Source: DASXUG01 sp036504995 (GTDB taxonomy: Bacteria > Pseudomonadota > Gammaproteobacteria > Burkholderiales > Methylophilaceae). Taken from it: a stretch of DNA of 64,000 bases. The DNA is taken from positions 62,001 through 126,000 of the forward strand of contig DASXUG010000005.1 in NCBI GenBank assembly GCA_036504995.1, read 5' to 3'. The translations under genes were made by a program, and so were the position numbers. Positions 16,705-26,536 of this stretch are shown here, piece after piece. The notes under the pieces are model-generated. The model worked only from the letters and a program-made list of their open reading frames with translations. It did no database searches and was not told the DNA's origin. Within the stretch, counting starts at the first letter, position 1, and every line of letters starts with the position of its first letter.

Positions 16705-18674
16705 GCACCTTTCCCTGTGAGCAAGACCTTCTCGGCGCGGACTAAGTCATGCGGCTTAGCAAGCAAGACGACAATATCACCCTCTTCAAAGATAAATTTA
16801 GGGTTGGCTGAGACGGGCTCTGAATTACGCCTAATGGCTGCAATCTCAACATTGCAATCGCCAAAATAAATATCCATCAACGGCTTACCTATGCAATACG
16901 CCAGCGAATTAATAGGAATAGAGTGCAATCTTGGTATCGACTTCTCGACCGCATCATCGCCATCGGAAACGCCGTGGAAAAAGCCCTTAAACATTTTGTA
17001 GCGCTCTTCACGAAACGCGCGAATACGTTTGACCACACGATTAAGCGGCACACCGAGCAAGACCAGCGCGTGGGAAGCAAGCATCAAGCTACCTTCCAGC
17101 ACCTCTGGCACCACTTCTGTTGCGCCTGCAGCACGTAACTTTTCCATGTTGGCATCATCAACGGTTCTGACAATGGCAGGCAAGCCTGGAAAGTAATCAT
17201 TAACCAAGTGCAAAATTTTAATGGCTGATGCTTGGTCGTTATAGCTAATGACGAGTGCCTTAGCGCGACTCGCGCCAGCGGCTTCCAACACCAAGCGTCG
17301 ACCTGCATCGCCATACATAACATTTTCGCCGGCACTGGCGGCCTCCTGCACACGAGCGGGGTCTATATCTAAGGCAATAAAAGGGATTTTTTCTTCTTTT
17401 AAGAATCGACTCAAGTACTGACCGCTTCGACCAAAACCACATACGATAACGTGATTCTCCAGCTCTTTACCAGCCTCGCCAATATGATCAATCTGTTTGC
17501 GGCGGTTTTTGGTATAACTACGCGCAAAAAACTCAGCAATTTCTAAATTACGTTGAATAATAAATGGCGCCGCTAGCATCGACAGCAAGGAGGCGGATAA
17601 GGAAATTTGCAACACCTGATCACTTATCAGGCCATTTTCTACACCCAACGCAAATAGTACAAAGGTAAACTCACCCGCCTGCGCCAATGTCACACCCGCA
17701 CGCACCGCCACCCCTGGTTCATAGCCAAAAAGTCGGCTCAATAACGCCACCACCAAGGCTTTAAATATAATTAAACAAAGGGTCATCAGCAGAATGCCCA
17801 GGACATTATCTAACAGCACATGAATATCTAGTAGCATGCCCACCGTGATAAAAAACAAACCGAGCAAAATATCACGAAAAGCCGCGATGTCTGATTCCAC
17901 TTGGTAACGAAAGCGCGTTTCTGAAATCAACATGCCAGCCACAAACGCGCCAAGCGCGTAGGAAAGGCCAGCCATCTTACTCACAAACGCTAATAGCAAG
18001 GTGACCATCAACACGTTCATTACAAACAACTCACGCGAACGTTGACGTGCCACTAAACCAAACCAGCGGTTCATGATGTTTTTACCGAATACAAATAATA
18101 GCGCCAGCATCAAAGCCGCTTTTAACAACGCCATCATCAGCATATACATTAACACTTTGGGCGGGCTGGCTAGCGCTGGAATCAGCACCAACAAAGGCAC
18201 AACAGCAATATCTTGGAACAACAGCACACCCACCGCCACTCGGCCGTGACGGGAGTTTAAATCTAAGCGCTCAACCAATAACTTAGACACAATTGCGGTA
18301 GATGACATGGCTAGCGCGCCAGCCACAACCAGCGCTGTCCGCCAATCCATTTCAAAATATCTGCATACCATCATAATAATGCCCATGCTGATCGCCACCT
18401 GCAGACCACCCAGTCCGAGTACGATTTTACGCATGGCGTATAGCTGAGATAAGCTAAACTCCAAACCTATGCTAAACATTAAAAACACAATGCCAAACTC
18501 CGCTAACTCACGGTTAGCCTCACTATCTGGCAAAATATGAAACGTTTTAGGACCTAAAATAATACCCACCAGAAAGTAAGCCAGAATCGCAGGTAGATGA
18601 AGTACGCGGAATAGCGCAACCGCAAGCACAGAGCTTGTTAACAGGAGTAAAATAACGGGTAGGGTGTCTTGCAT
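16701..18674 (-). CDS. Kef-type K+/H+ antiporter (CPA2) with TrkA domains
   Basis: 657 residues. About 1-380 is a 12-helix Na+/H+ exchanger (LHLPAILAYFLVGIILGP; ALAMSSTAIVSKLL). Residues about 400-520 form a TrkA-N NAD-binding domain (HVIVCGFGRSGQYLSRFL), followed by a TrkA-C (RCK) domain. This layout fits KefB/KefC-like efflux, regulated by NAD(H) or glutathione adducts. ATG 18674 is chosen over TTG 18692. Ligand cannot be settled. Confidence 0.9.
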   Translation of the reverse strand: MQDTLPVILLLLTSSVLAVALFRVLHLPAILAYFLVGIILGPKTFHILPDSEANRELAEFGIVFLMFSIGLEFSLSQLYAMRKIVLGLGGLQVAISMGIIMMVCRYFEMDWRTALVVAGALAMSSTAIVSKLLVERLDLNSRHGRVAVGVLLFQDIAVVPLLVLIPALASPPKVLMYMLMMALLKAALMLALLFVFGKNIMNRWFGLVARQRSRELFVMNVLMVTLLLAFVSKMAGLSYALGAFVAGMLISETRFRYQVESDIAAFRDILLGLFFITVGMLLDIHVLLDNVLGILLMTLCLIIFKALVVALLSRLFGYEPGVAVRAGVTLAQAGEFTFVLFALGVENGLISDQVLQISLSASLLSMLAAPFIIQRNLEIAEFFARSYTKNRRKQIDHIGEAGKELENHVIVCGFGRSGQYLSRFLKEEKIPFIALDIDPARVQEAASAGENVMYGDAGRRLVLEAAGASRAKALVISYNDQASAIKILHLVNDYFPGLPAIVRTVDDANMEKLRAAGATEVVPEVLEGSLMLASHALVLLGVPLNRVVKRIRAFREERYKMFKGFFHGVSDGDDAVEKSIPRLHSIPINSLAYCIGKPLMDIYFGDCNVEIAAIRRNSEPVSANPKFIFEEGDIVVLLAKPHDLVRAEKVLLTGKGA

Positions 18675-18852
18675 GCTTAGGTTATAAGGCAAAAATTATG
18701 CCGAGGCCAGTTAATTTTGACAAAAAACTGGTCACAGTCAGTGAAATTTGCGTATTCTTCCTTTATTCGTAGGGCATTCCCTTTTATACTGGCAAGGTAT
18801 GGGAATCCAAAATTTAAAAAACCAACATTTACCAACCCACGAGACAACGCTG

Positions 18853-19830
18853 ATGAGTGGCGCTAAACAATCGCCGATTGAGCTAGCAAGAGAAGTAATG
18901 TTGATAGAAGCGCATGCGATTGAGGCACTGAGCCAGCGCTTAGATACCCACTTTGCTAACGCGGTAGACCTCATTTTACAATGCCAAGGCAAAGTTGTGG
19001 TAAGTGGCATGGGAAAATCGGGACATATTGCCAACAAAATTGCAGCAACCCTCGCCAGCACTGGTACTCCCGCATTTTTTATGCACCCCGCTGAGGCAAG
19101 CCATGGTGACCTTGGCATGTTAGACCAAAACGATGTCATGATTGCCCTATCTTATTCTGGCGAGAGCGAGGAACTACTCACTATTCTACCCATGATTAAG
19201 CGCCTTAAAGTCAGGATTATTGGCGTCACAGGCAACCAACAGTCTACCTTGGCCCGAGCATCTGATATTCATCTCGACGCCTTTGTTCCACAAGAAGCTT
19301 GCCCCTTAGGTTTAGCGCCAACTGCCAGCACTACAGCCAGCTTAGCGCTAGGCGATGCGCTGGCATTAGCGGTGCTGGATCAACGTGGCTTTTCTGCAGA
19401 AGATTTTGCCATGTCTCACCCCAGCGGCAGTTTGGGTCGCAAACTATTGTTGCGCGTCAGCGATGTGATGCGTCAAGGAGATGCAGTGCCTGCCGTCAAC
19501 CATGACGCAAGCTTAAAGCAAGCACTGCTAGAAATGTCTCGCAAAGGTTTAGGCATGACCGCGATTGTAGATACAAACAATATTCCTCTAGGTGTATTTA
19601 CCGATGGCGATTTACGCCGCGCCTTTGAGCAAGGGATAGATATACAAACAACCAGTATTCAAACAGTGATGCACGCCAATCCCTTGCATATTGCGCCAGA
19701 CCAACTGGCGGTGGATGCTGTAGCACTGATGGAAACAAAAAAAGTAAGCGCCTTGCTCGTGATTGATGCACACGGCAAATTAATTGGCGCATTAAATATG
19801 CATGATTTACTGATGGCAAAGGTGGTTTAA
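18853..19830 (+). CDS. kdsD: Arabinose-5-phosphate isomerase KdsD
   Basis: A 325-residue enzyme converting ribulose 5-P to arabinose 5-P, the first step to Kdo of LPS. The SIS domain (about 30-180) shows VVVSGMGKSGHIANKIAATL and SYSGESEELL, and two CBS motifs occupy about 205-320. Start ATG 18853 gives the usual length; ATG 18799 would add 18 residues and cannot be excluded. It is followed 4 bases later by kdsC, then the lpt genes, making one LPS operon. Divergent from the Kef-type gene. Confidence 0.93.
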   Translation: MSGAKQSPIELAREVMLIEAHAIEALSQRLDTHFANAVDLILQCQGKVVVSGMGKSGHIANKIAATLASTGTPAFFMHPAEASHGDLGMLDQNDVMIALSYSGESEELLTILPMIKRLKVRIIGVTGNQQSTLARASDIHLDAFVPQEACPLGLAPTASTTASLALGDALALAVLDQRGFSAEDFAMSHPSGSLGRKLLLRVSDVMRQGDAVPAVNHDASLKQALLEMSRKGLGMTAIVDTNNIPLGVFTDGDLRRAFEQGIDIQTTSIQTVMHANPLHIAPDQLAVDAVALMETKKVSALLVIDAHGKLIGALNMHDLLMAKVV

Positions 19831-19834
19831 AAGC

Positions 19835-20371
19835 ATGTCCGAACAAAATTTGAGTATTGAAGAACGCGCAAAAAAAATTAAAGTAGTGGTATTTGATATC
19901 GACGGCGTGATGACAAATGGCGCACTAGGTTTAGGCGACGATGGTCAAGAATACAAATTCTTTCACTCGCAAGACGGCCTCGGCCTAAAAATGATCAGGA
20001 AAACTGGCCTGATCATCGGCATCGTCACTGGTAGAACCTCTAACCTTGTGGTTAAGCGGGCTGAGAACATTGGTGCTAAATATATCTATCAAGGGGCAGA
20101 AGATAAATTAGCTTCTTTTCAAGCCCTGATCAAAGAAGCCAACGTGAGTGCAGAAGAGTGCGTATTTATGGGTGATGACGTGATTGATATACCGCCCATG
20201 CGCCGTTGTGGTTTAGCAATTACAGTGCCGCATGGTATGCCGCTAGTCAAAGAATATGCCCACTACGTGACCACGCGGGAAGCTGGATTTGGTGCAGTAC
20301 GGGAAGTGTGTGAGCTTATTATGAAAGCACAGGGCACTTTTGACGGCCAAATGGCTCATTACCTAAAGTAG
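19835..20371 (+). CDS. kdsC: 3-deoxy-D-manno-octulosonate 8-phosphate phosphatase KdsC
   Basis: A 178-residue HAD phosphatase releasing Kdo from Kdo-8-P. HAD motif I is VVFDIDGVMTNGAL (residues ~17-31), motif II GIVTGRTS, and motif III/IV EDKLASF with FMGDDVIDIPPM. The usual family GDDxPD appears here as GDDVID. No cap domain, as in other KdsC. Starts 4 bases after kdsD, with lptC 11 bases downstream. Confidence 0.95.
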   Translation: MSEQNLSIEERAKKIKVVVFDIDGVMTNGALGLGDDGQEYKFFHSQDGLGLKMIRKTGLIIGIVTGRTSNLVVKRAENIGAKYIYQGAEDKLASFQALIKEANVSAEECVFMGDDVIDIPPMRRCGLAITVPHGMPLVKEYAHYVTTREAGFGAVREVCELIMKAQGTFDGQMAHYLK

Positions 20372-20382
20372 TAGAAAAAATA

Positions 20383-20985
20383 ATGTATGGTCGCGTAACC
20401 ATGTTGTTCCCACTTACCATATTGGCAGTGCTGGCTTTGCTTACGCTATGGATAGAGCATAGCGTCAAAGCACCGACCAAAGTGCTGGATGGCAGTAATC
20501 GTCATGACCCTGATTACTATATGGAAAACTTCCACACATCAAAAACAGACGCACAAGGCAATTTACATTACCAGTTAGCCGCTGTTGAAATGCAGCACTT
20601 TCCCGATGATGAAAGTACCTATTTATCTCGCCCCCGATTTACGCAATACGGTGTGGGTAAACCGTATACCCAAATTGAAGGTCAGAAAGGGGTTGTCTCT
20701 AAAGATGGTAAAGAAGTAGAGCTTTATGAACTGGTAAAAGTGAACCGCCCAGCGTTTGCAGGGAGAGGTGCAATGGGGGTATTTACGGAGTACCTAAAAA
20801 TTACGCCCGATAAAGATTTAGTCACCACCGATCAGCCTGTTACCATTACGCAAGCGCCTAAAACGGTCATTCATGGTACAGGTATGATTTATAATAAAAA
20901 ATTAAACACGCTGACTTTGCTTAAAAAAGTGCATGTACACTATGAGCGTCGTAGCCCACCACAAGCTAGCGCAAAACATCACTAA
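20383..20985 (+). CDS. lptC: LPS export system protein LptC
   Basis: A 200-residue bitopic inner-membrane protein that passes LPS from LptBFG to LptA. One N-terminal helix (about 6-23) is followed by a periplasmic LptC/OstA beta-jellyroll domain with DPDYYMENFHTSKTDAQGN and VTITQAPKTVIHGTGM. Slightly longer than E. coli LptC (191). Placed between kdsC and lptA as usual in betaproteobacteria. Confidence 0.9.
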   Translation: MYGRVTMLFPLTILAVLALLTLWIEHSVKAPTKVLDGSNRHDPDYYMENFHTSKTDAQGNLHYQLAAVEMQHFPDDESTYLSRPRFTQYGVGKPYTQIEGQKGVVSKDGKEVELYELVKVNRPAFAGRGAMGVFTEYLKITPDKDLVTTDQPVTITQAPKTVIHGTGMIYNKKLNTLTLLKKVHVHYERRSPPQASAKHH

Positions 20986-21060
20986 ACAGGGGCAATTTGG
21001 CAAACAGCTAATGAGAACTAGACTTGATTGAAAGATTAAAGGGCTGGTTTCGGAGTCAAT

Positions 21061-21597
21061 ATGAAGATGCAATATAAACGTTTATTAATTTTGGCACTAT
21101 ACGCATTACTGGCGTTGAATGCTTATGCAGAAAAAGCGGATCGCGATAAGCCAATTGAACTTGAAGCAGATACGGTAACCGTCAATGACGCTAAAAAAAC
21201 GAGTGTTTACACAGGGAACGTCATTTTGACACAAGGAACATTGACTATACGCGGTGATAAGCTCGTCGTACGTGAAGATATTGAAGGCTTCCAACACAGC
21301 ACCTCGTACGGCAACCCGACCACTTTCAAACAAAAGCTTGAAGGTAAGTCTGAGTACATGGAAGGTAGCGCTCAGCGTATCGAGTACGATGGCCACATGG
21401 ATAAAGTACAGTTATATACACGCGCATGGGTTAAACGTGGTGAGGATATAGTGCATGGCGACTACATTAGTTATGATGCAAGTTCAGAGTATGCTGAAGT
21501 GATTGGCGGCGGCCAGCAAACAAAAAGTGGCACAGCTCCCAGCCCAGGCGGACGTGTAAAAGCTGTGATTCAGCCAAAAAAACCAGCAACACCATAA
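21061..21597 (+). CDS. lptA: LPS transport periplasmic protein LptA
   Basis: 178 residues with a signal peptide (about 1-23, ending NAYA-EK) and an OstA/LptA domain that bridges LPS across the periplasm: KPIELEADTVTVNDAKKTSVYTGN is the opening, followed by ITIRGDK-like LTIRGDKLVV and YDGHMDKVQLY. Ribosome site GGAG is 6 bases upstream of the ATG at 21061. A 102-base gap separates it from lptB. Confidence 0.92.
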   Translation: MKMQYKRLLILALYALLALNAYAEKADRDKPIELEADTVTVNDAKKTSVYTGNVILTQGTLTIRGDKLVVREDIEGFQHSTSYGNPTTFKQKLEGKSEYMEGSAQRIEYDGHMDKVQLYTRAWVKRGEDIVHGDYISYDASSEYAEVIGGGQQTKSGTAPSPGGRVKAVIQPKKPATP

Positions 21598-21699
21598 CCC
21601 AGAGGCAAAAGCTGAGCTAGAAGCATCTCAGCTAATTAAGGTCACACACCAATAAACACAGCTTGATATTTAAGTTAAGCAAGATAACACTAAGCATAT

Positions 21700-22422
21700 A
21701 TGAGCAAATTAATCGTAGAGAATCTACGTAAACAGTATAAAGCCCGTACCGTGGTACATGACATCTCCCTTGAAGTCTCAAGCGGTGAGATTATTGGTTT
21801 ATTAGGCCCCAACGGTGCAGGTAAAACCACGAGCTTTTATATGATTGTGGGCTTGGTACCATTAGATGCTGGACGCATTACTTTAGATGGCAAAGACATT
21901 AGTGCCATGCCCATACACCAACGGGCGCACATGGGGTTAGCTTACTTACCACAAGAGCCATCCATCTTTAGGAAAATGACGGTATCTGAAAACATTTTAG
22001 CCATTTTGGAGCTCAAGAAGCTTAATGAAAAACAAAGACACGAACGCTTAGAGTCACTTTTGCATGAGCTGCATATCACGCATATTCGCAACAATACGGC
22101 TGTCAGCTTATCAGGCGGAGAACGCAGACGTGTTGAAATTGCACGCTGTCTGGCAACTGACCCTAGTTTTATTTTGCTGGATGAACCATTTGCAGGGATT
22201 GACCCGATTGCGGTGTTAGATATACAAAAAATCATTCGTTTTTTAACAGAGCGCAACATTGGGGTACTGATTACAGATCATAATGTAAGAGAAACCCTAG
22301 GCATCTGTGATAAGGCGTATATTGTGAATGAAGGACGAGTATTTGCATCAGGTAAACCAAACGACATCATCAATAATGACAGCGTAAGAGAAGTCTACCT
22401 TGGTAAAGATTTTCGTTTATAG
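21700..22422 (+). CDS. lptB: LPS export ABC transporter ATPase LptB
   Basis: A 240-residue ABC ATPase powering LPS extraction. Walker A GLLGPNGAGKTTSFYM, Q-loop YLPQEPSIFRKM, signature LSGGERRRVEIARCL, Walker B FILLDEPFAGIDP and H-loop ITDHNVRETL are all present. LptF and LptG are not in this window. The lptB-rpoN order is the standard one in proteobacteria. Confidence 0.96.
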   Translation: MSKLIVENLRKQYKARTVVHDISLEVSSGEIIGLLGPNGAGKTTSFYMIVGLVPLDAGRITLDGKDISAMPIHQRAHMGLAYLPQEPSIFRKMTVSENILAILELKKLNEKQRHERLESLLHELHITHIRNNTAVSLSGGERRRVEIARCLATDPSFILLDEPFAGIDPIAVLDIQKIIRFLTERNIGVLITDHNVRETLGICDKAYIVNEGRVFASGKPNDIINNDSVREVYLGKDFRL

Positions 22423-22451
22423 TCTAACTGAAGATATAAAATAATTAATCA

Positions 22452-23900
22452 ATGAAACAAAGCTTACAACTCAAATTTTCGCAACACCTAGCGCTTACCC
22501 CGCAGTTGCAACAGTCCATCCGCTTACTTCAGCTCTCTACCCAAGAGCTGAATCAGGAGTTGGAAACTATTTTGCAAGAAAATCCTTTGCTGGAACGTGC
22601 CAATAAAAACGATGATAGCGTAGACACGCCTGAACACTTTATCCCCACAGATGCGCCTGAAACCAGCATAGAAGCACCTACGGAGGCGCCAAAAACAGAA
22701 GCCGTTCAGTTGGAGTTTGATGATAGCTATACCGATTTCGGCAACAGCAATCGCTGGGATGAGGGTAATTCTGGTAATGATGATGAGGGTGACTTCACTT
22801 TTCAAGAGGCGATTGCGCCGACATTGCGTGAACATCTCACCAGCCAAATTCAACTGATGCCCCTGTCAGAACGCGATCAAACACTTTCAATGTACTTAGT
22901 CGATACGATTAATGACGACGGCTATTTAGACCAATCACTAGAAGAACTTTGTGAGTTACTACCAGACGAGTTAGAAATCGATATTCTCGAGCTGCAAACT
23001 GCGCTTAAACATATTCAACACCTTGACCCACCTGGAATTGGTGCGCGTAACCTTGCCGAATGCTTAAGCCTGCAACTGCAAGCACTTCCAGAAGACACGC
23101 CACATCTGGCGTTAGCACTCACTGTCGCTGAGCAACACCTACCCTTGCTGGCCGCCCGTGACTACGCAAGAATGCGCAAACTTTTACATTGCGACGATGA
23201 CACGTTGAAAAGCATTCAACAACTGATTACGCAGCTCAACCCAAGACCAGGCGCTGATTTCACAAAAATCGCCTCTGACCATTATATTCAACATGAAATC
23301 ATGGTCAAAAAAATCAAAGGGATTTGGGTCGCCAGCCTCAACGATGACGTAGTGCCTAAACTACGCATCAATCAACTTTATGCTGGCATACTCAAACGTA
23401 ACCGCGACAGTTCAAGTCAGTATTTAATGAGCCAAATGCAGGAAGCAAAGTGGATGATTAAGAATATCCAACAGCGCTTCTCTACCATTTTGCGTGTTTC
23501 GCAAGCCATTGTAGATCGCCAACGCAACTTCTTCGAGCATGGCGAAGTGGCCATGCGACCGCTCGTTCTGCGTGAGATTGCGGACGAGCTAGGCTTGCAT
23601 GAATCCACCGTTTCACGGGTTACAACACGCAAGTATATGCTCACTCCACGTGGCGTTTACGAGCTGAAATATTTTTTTGGCAGCCACGTTGCAACAGAAT
23701 CAGGTGGGGAATGCTCAGCCACTGCCATACGCGCATTGATCAAACAAATGGTGGCTGAAGAAAATTCCAAGAAGCCGCTATCGGATAATCAAATTACTGA
23801 AGTGCTCAGTAAGCAGGGCATCGTCGTTGCAAGACGCACGATTGCAAAATACCGCGAGTCTCTTAATATACCCGCGGCCAACCAGCGCAAGTCGCTTTAA
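22452..23900 (+). CDS. rpoN: RNA polymerase sigma-54 factor
   Basis: 482 residues. Region I is the Gln/Leu-rich MKQSLQLKFSQHLALTPQLQQ N-terminus that contacts the activator; an acidic linker covers about 55-115. The core-binding domain follows, then a helix-turn-helix (LREIADELGLHESTVSRVT) and the C-terminal RpoN box (ARRTIAKYRE), which reads the -24 element. Nothing suggests damage. It needs an AAA+ activator; the ntrX here does not look like one. Confidence 0.97.
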   Translation: MKQSLQLKFSQHLALTPQLQQSIRLLQLSTQELNQELETILQENPLLERANKNDDSVDTPEHFIPTDAPETSIEAPTEAPKTEAVQLEFDDSYTDFGNSNRWDEGNSGNDDEGDFTFQEAIAPTLREHLTSQIQLMPLSERDQTLSMYLVDTINDDGYLDQSLEELCELLPDELEIDILELQTALKHIQHLDPPGIGARNLAECLSLQLQALPEDTPHLALALTVAEQHLPLLAARDYARMRKLLHCDDDTLKSIQQLITQLNPRPGADFTKIASDHYIQHEIMVKKIKGIWVASLNDDVVPKLRINQLYAGILKRNRDSSSQYLMSQMQEAKWMIKNIQQRFSTILRVSQAIVDRQRNFFEHGEVAMRPLVLREIADELGLHESTVSRVTTRKYMLTPRGVYELKYFFGSHVATESGGECSATAIRALIKQMVAEENSKKPLSDNQITEVLSKQGIVVARRTIAKYRESLNIPAANQRKSL

Positions 23901-23928
23901 ACTTGCGTTTAACAAAAAGGAGATCACC

Positions 23929-24261
23929 ATGAACCTCAATCTAACCGGCCACCATTTAGAAATTACACCTGCGATGCGCGAATATGTGCAGAGCAAGTTA
24001 AGCCGAGTCAGCAATCATTTTGACCATGTGATTGATGTAAAAGTGACCATGAGCGTAGAAAAACTGGCCCAAAAGGTCGAAGCGACCATTCATGTGCCAG
24101 GCAATGATATTCACGCTGAAAGTATCGACGAAAACATGTACAGCGCAATTGATACGCTAGCCGACAAACTGGATCGTCAGGTTTTAAAACATAAAGAAAA
24201 ACACGGCGATCACCACAAGGTGAATGGCGCAGTCAAACATCAAGCGTCATTGGAAGAGTAA
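23929..24261 (+). CDS. hpf: Ribosome hibernation promoting factor
   Basis: A 110-residue short HPF (YhbH) that dimerises or blocks 70S ribosomes in stationary phase. N-terminal beta-alpha fold MNLNLTGHHLEITPAMREYVQSKL-type start and VPGNDIHAESIDENMYSAID are characteristic; the C-terminal tail is His/Lys-rich. Its start has a strong AAGGAG site. It sits between rpoN and hprK, where many betaproteobacteria have ptsN next; no ptsN is seen here. Confidence 0.93.
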   Translation: MNLNLTGHHLEITPAMREYVQSKLSRVSNHFDHVIDVKVTMSVEKLAQKVEATIHVPGNDIHAESIDENMYSAIDTLADKLDRQVLKHKEKHGDHHKVNGAVKHQASLEE

Positions 24262-24290
24262 ATTTTAATATCATCATGAGACTCTGAATC

Positions 24291-25280
24291 ATGTCCTCCA
24301 TCAGCGTCAGTCAGCTTTACAAAGACACTCGCAGCAACCTCAAACTTGCATGGGTTGCTGGTCTTGAGGGAGGTAACAACTCACTCACCAGCGAGAAAGT
24401 TACCAAGCCCTCACTGGCGTTGATAGGACATCTCAACTTCGTACACCCCAATCGAGTACAAGTATTGGGTTGCGCAGAAATGGATTATCTTCGCAGCTTA
24501 AAATCAAAAGCCCTAGAACAATCTATCAAAAATTTGTTTTCTACAGATCTCGCAGCCGTTATCGTTGCAAATGGTGAAAACCCGCCAGAACAATTAATCG
24601 CCGCGGCAAACAAATGCCGTACTCCCTTATTCACCACGCGCCTTATCAGCCCAGATTTAATGGACATTCTGGGCCATTATTTAGCCCAAGAGATGGCTGA
24701 ATCCACCAGTATGCATGGGGTATTTTTAGAAGTTCAGGGCTTTGGCGTGCTCATAAAAGGTGACCCAGCGATTGGTAAAAGCGAATTAGCATTGGAGTTA
24801 ATTTCCCGTGGACATCGCCTGGTGGCTGATGACATGACTGATTTTTACCGCGTTTCACCAGAACGTATAGAAGGCCGCTGCCCGCATTTGCTACAAGATT
24901 TTTTAGAAGTACGCGGACTCGGCATTTTAAATATTCGCGCCTTGTTTGGGGATAATGCGGTCAAACCCACCAAACCACTAGATTTAATTATTCAGCTAGA
25001 AATGGCTGACACCCTTGCCCCACTAATGCTGGATAGGCTGAAAGTGAAGTCTCACAGTGAAAATGTGTTGGGGGTTAAAATTCCCAAAGTAGTTATTCCA
25101 GTGGCGGCTGGTCGCAATATTGCGGTATTGGTTGAGGTAGCTGTACGTAATCATATGCTATTACTAAGGGGCATCAACGGCACGGCGCAATTCACCAATC
25201 GTCAACGCCAAGAAATAGCTAAAAACAGCAAGCCAAAAGCCTTAAAGAAGCCTTCCAAAAAACCCTTGAGTTCACGCTAA
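24291..25280 (+). CDS. hprK: HPr kinase/phosphorylase HprK
   Basis: A 329-residue bifunctional enzyme that phosphorylates and dephosphorylates HPr on Ser46. The N-terminal domain (1-130) precedes the Walker A GDPAIGKSELALELISRG and the signature EVRGLGILNIRALFG, with LVADDMTDFYR as the catalytic loop. A Lys/Ser-rich tail (about 310-329) is unusual but short. The substrate HPr lies four genes downstream. HprK is otherwise typical of Firmicutes, but is common in betaproteobacteria. Confidence 0.94.
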   Translation: MSSISVSQLYKDTRSNLKLAWVAGLEGGNNSLTSEKVTKPSLALIGHLNFVHPNRVQVLGCAEMDYLRSLKSKALEQSIKNLFSTDLAAVIVANGENPPEQLIAAANKCRTPLFTTRLISPDLMDILGHYLAQEMAESTSMHGVFLEVQGFGVLIKGDPAIGKSELALELISRGHRLVADDMTDFYRVSPERIEGRCPHLLQDFLEVRGLGILNIRALFGDNAVKPTKPLDLIIQLEMADTLAPLMLDRLKVKSHSENVLGVKIPKVVIPVAAGRNIAVLVEVAVRNHMLLLRGINGTAQFTNRQRQEIAKNSKPKALKKPSKKPLSSR

Positions 25281-25282
25281 TC

Positions 25283-26128
25283 ATGCAGCTAATTATTGTG
25301 ACTGGATTATCTGGCTCTGGTAAAAGTATCGTGCTGAGAGCACTTGAAGACAATGGCTATTATTGTGTCGATAATTTACCAGCCACGCTATTACCGCAAA
25401 TCTCACAACACATCAATGGTAATGAGCAGCAGCGAGTCGCAATCAGTATAGATACTCGCAGTGCCGCACTTGAAGTATTGCCTGAAAATATTGAGGCGCT
25501 GAAAGCGCAAGGCATCGATGTTCAAGTGTTATTTCTTGAATCTAACCTCGAAACCTTGGTCAAACGCTTTAGTGAAACACGCCGTCGCCACCCTTTAAGT
25601 GATGACAATACAACGCTGGCAGAAAGTATTAACCACGAACGCGAGCTACTAAGCCGTTTGGCAGAGCTTGGTCATCATATTGACACCAGCAACTTGAGCG
25701 CAAATAGCCTACGTAACTGGGTAAAAGACTTTATTGCACAAGAGCATAATGGTCTAACCTTACTATTTACTTCGTTCGGTTTTAAACACGGTATTCCCTT
25801 AGATGCCGATTTTGTATTCGATGTGCGCTGTTTGCCTAACCCTTACTATGATCTCAAACTGAGGCCGCTCACGGGGCAAGACGCGCCAGTAAAGGCCTTT
25901 TTAACAGATCAACCTATCGTGCATGAAATGTACGAGGAGATTCGTGGTTTTGTAGAGCGCTGGCTACCGCATTTTATTCATGATAACCGTAGCTATTTAA
26001 CGGTTTCTATTGGCTGCACAGGCGGGCAACACCGATCAGTGCATTTAGTTGAAGAGCTGGGCAAGTACTTTGCGCAGCATCAACAGAAAGTATTAATTCG
26101 GCATCGAGAACTGGAAATTAAAGCATGA
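25283..26128 (+). CDS. rapZ: RNase adapter protein RapZ
   Basis: A 281-residue P-loop nucleotide-binding protein. In E. coli RapZ binds GlmZ/GlmY sRNA and guides RNase E; in other lineages the role is less clear. Seen: Walker A IVTGLSGSGKSIVLRAL (residues 4-20), YYCVDNLPATLL, and the C-terminal domain with IGCTGGQHRSVHLVEEL. Two bases follow hprK, and it overlaps the EIIA gene by 4 bases. Confidence 0.93.
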   Translation: MQLIIVTGLSGSGKSIVLRALEDNGYYCVDNLPATLLPQISQHINGNEQQRVAISIDTRSAALEVLPENIEALKAQGIDVQVLFLESNLETLVKRFSETRRRHPLSDDNTTLAESINHERELLSRLAELGHHIDTSNLSANSLRNWVKDFIAQEHNGLTLLFTSFGFKHGIPLDADFVFDVRCLPNPYYDLKLRPLTGQDAPVKAFLTDQPIVHEMYEEIRGFVERWLPHFIHDNRSYLTVSIGCTGGQHRSVHLVEELGKYFAQHQQKVLIRHRELEIKA

Positions 26129-26535
26129 TTGGTATTTTGATTATTGCCCATGGTCGCTTTGGGGAAAGCTTGATCGAGTGTGCAACGCATGTGATGGGGT
26201 CGCCCCCACCCATGTTAGTGCATCTGGGCATTCAAACACATGACGACCCCACCACCATCCTGCCCAAGGCACAGCATATGGTACAGGACTTGAATCAGGG
26301 CGATGGTGTGCTTATATTATCTGACATCTATGGCGCCACACCCTGCAACTTAGTCGGCAAGCTACTGGTCCCAGGCAGAGTTGAGGGCGTGTCTGGCGTT
26401 AATTTACCCATGCTAGTTCGCGCACTGACTTACCGTAACGGCGATCTTTTAGCGCTTACTGAGAAGGCACTGAGTGGCGGCCGCGAAGGGGTACTACATT
26501 TCACAGAAGAAGCCTGTAAGGGGTTAAAAAAATAA
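26125..26535 (+). CDS. PTS EIIA component, mannose family
   Basis: 136 residues, a single EIIA-Man domain. The phosphorylated His is His9 in IIAHGRFGESL, and SDIYGATPCN is the second conserved loop. It accepts phosphate from HPr but has no EIIB/EIIC/EIID partner nearby, so it likely serves signalling. ATGA overlap with rapZ; ptsH follows after 1 base. Confidence 0.92.
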   Translation: MIGILIIAHGRFGESLIECATHVMGSPPPMLVHLGIQTHDDPTTILPKAQHMVQDLNQGDGVLILSDIYGATPCNLVGKLLVPGRVEGVSGVNLPMLVRALTYRNGDLLALTEKALSGGREGVLHFTEEACKGLKK

Positions 26536-26536
26536 G

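Noticed and set aside
23827..23928. Longer start for hpf
   Set aside because: It lies inside rpoN; ATG 23929 has an AAGGAG site and the typical HPF beginning.
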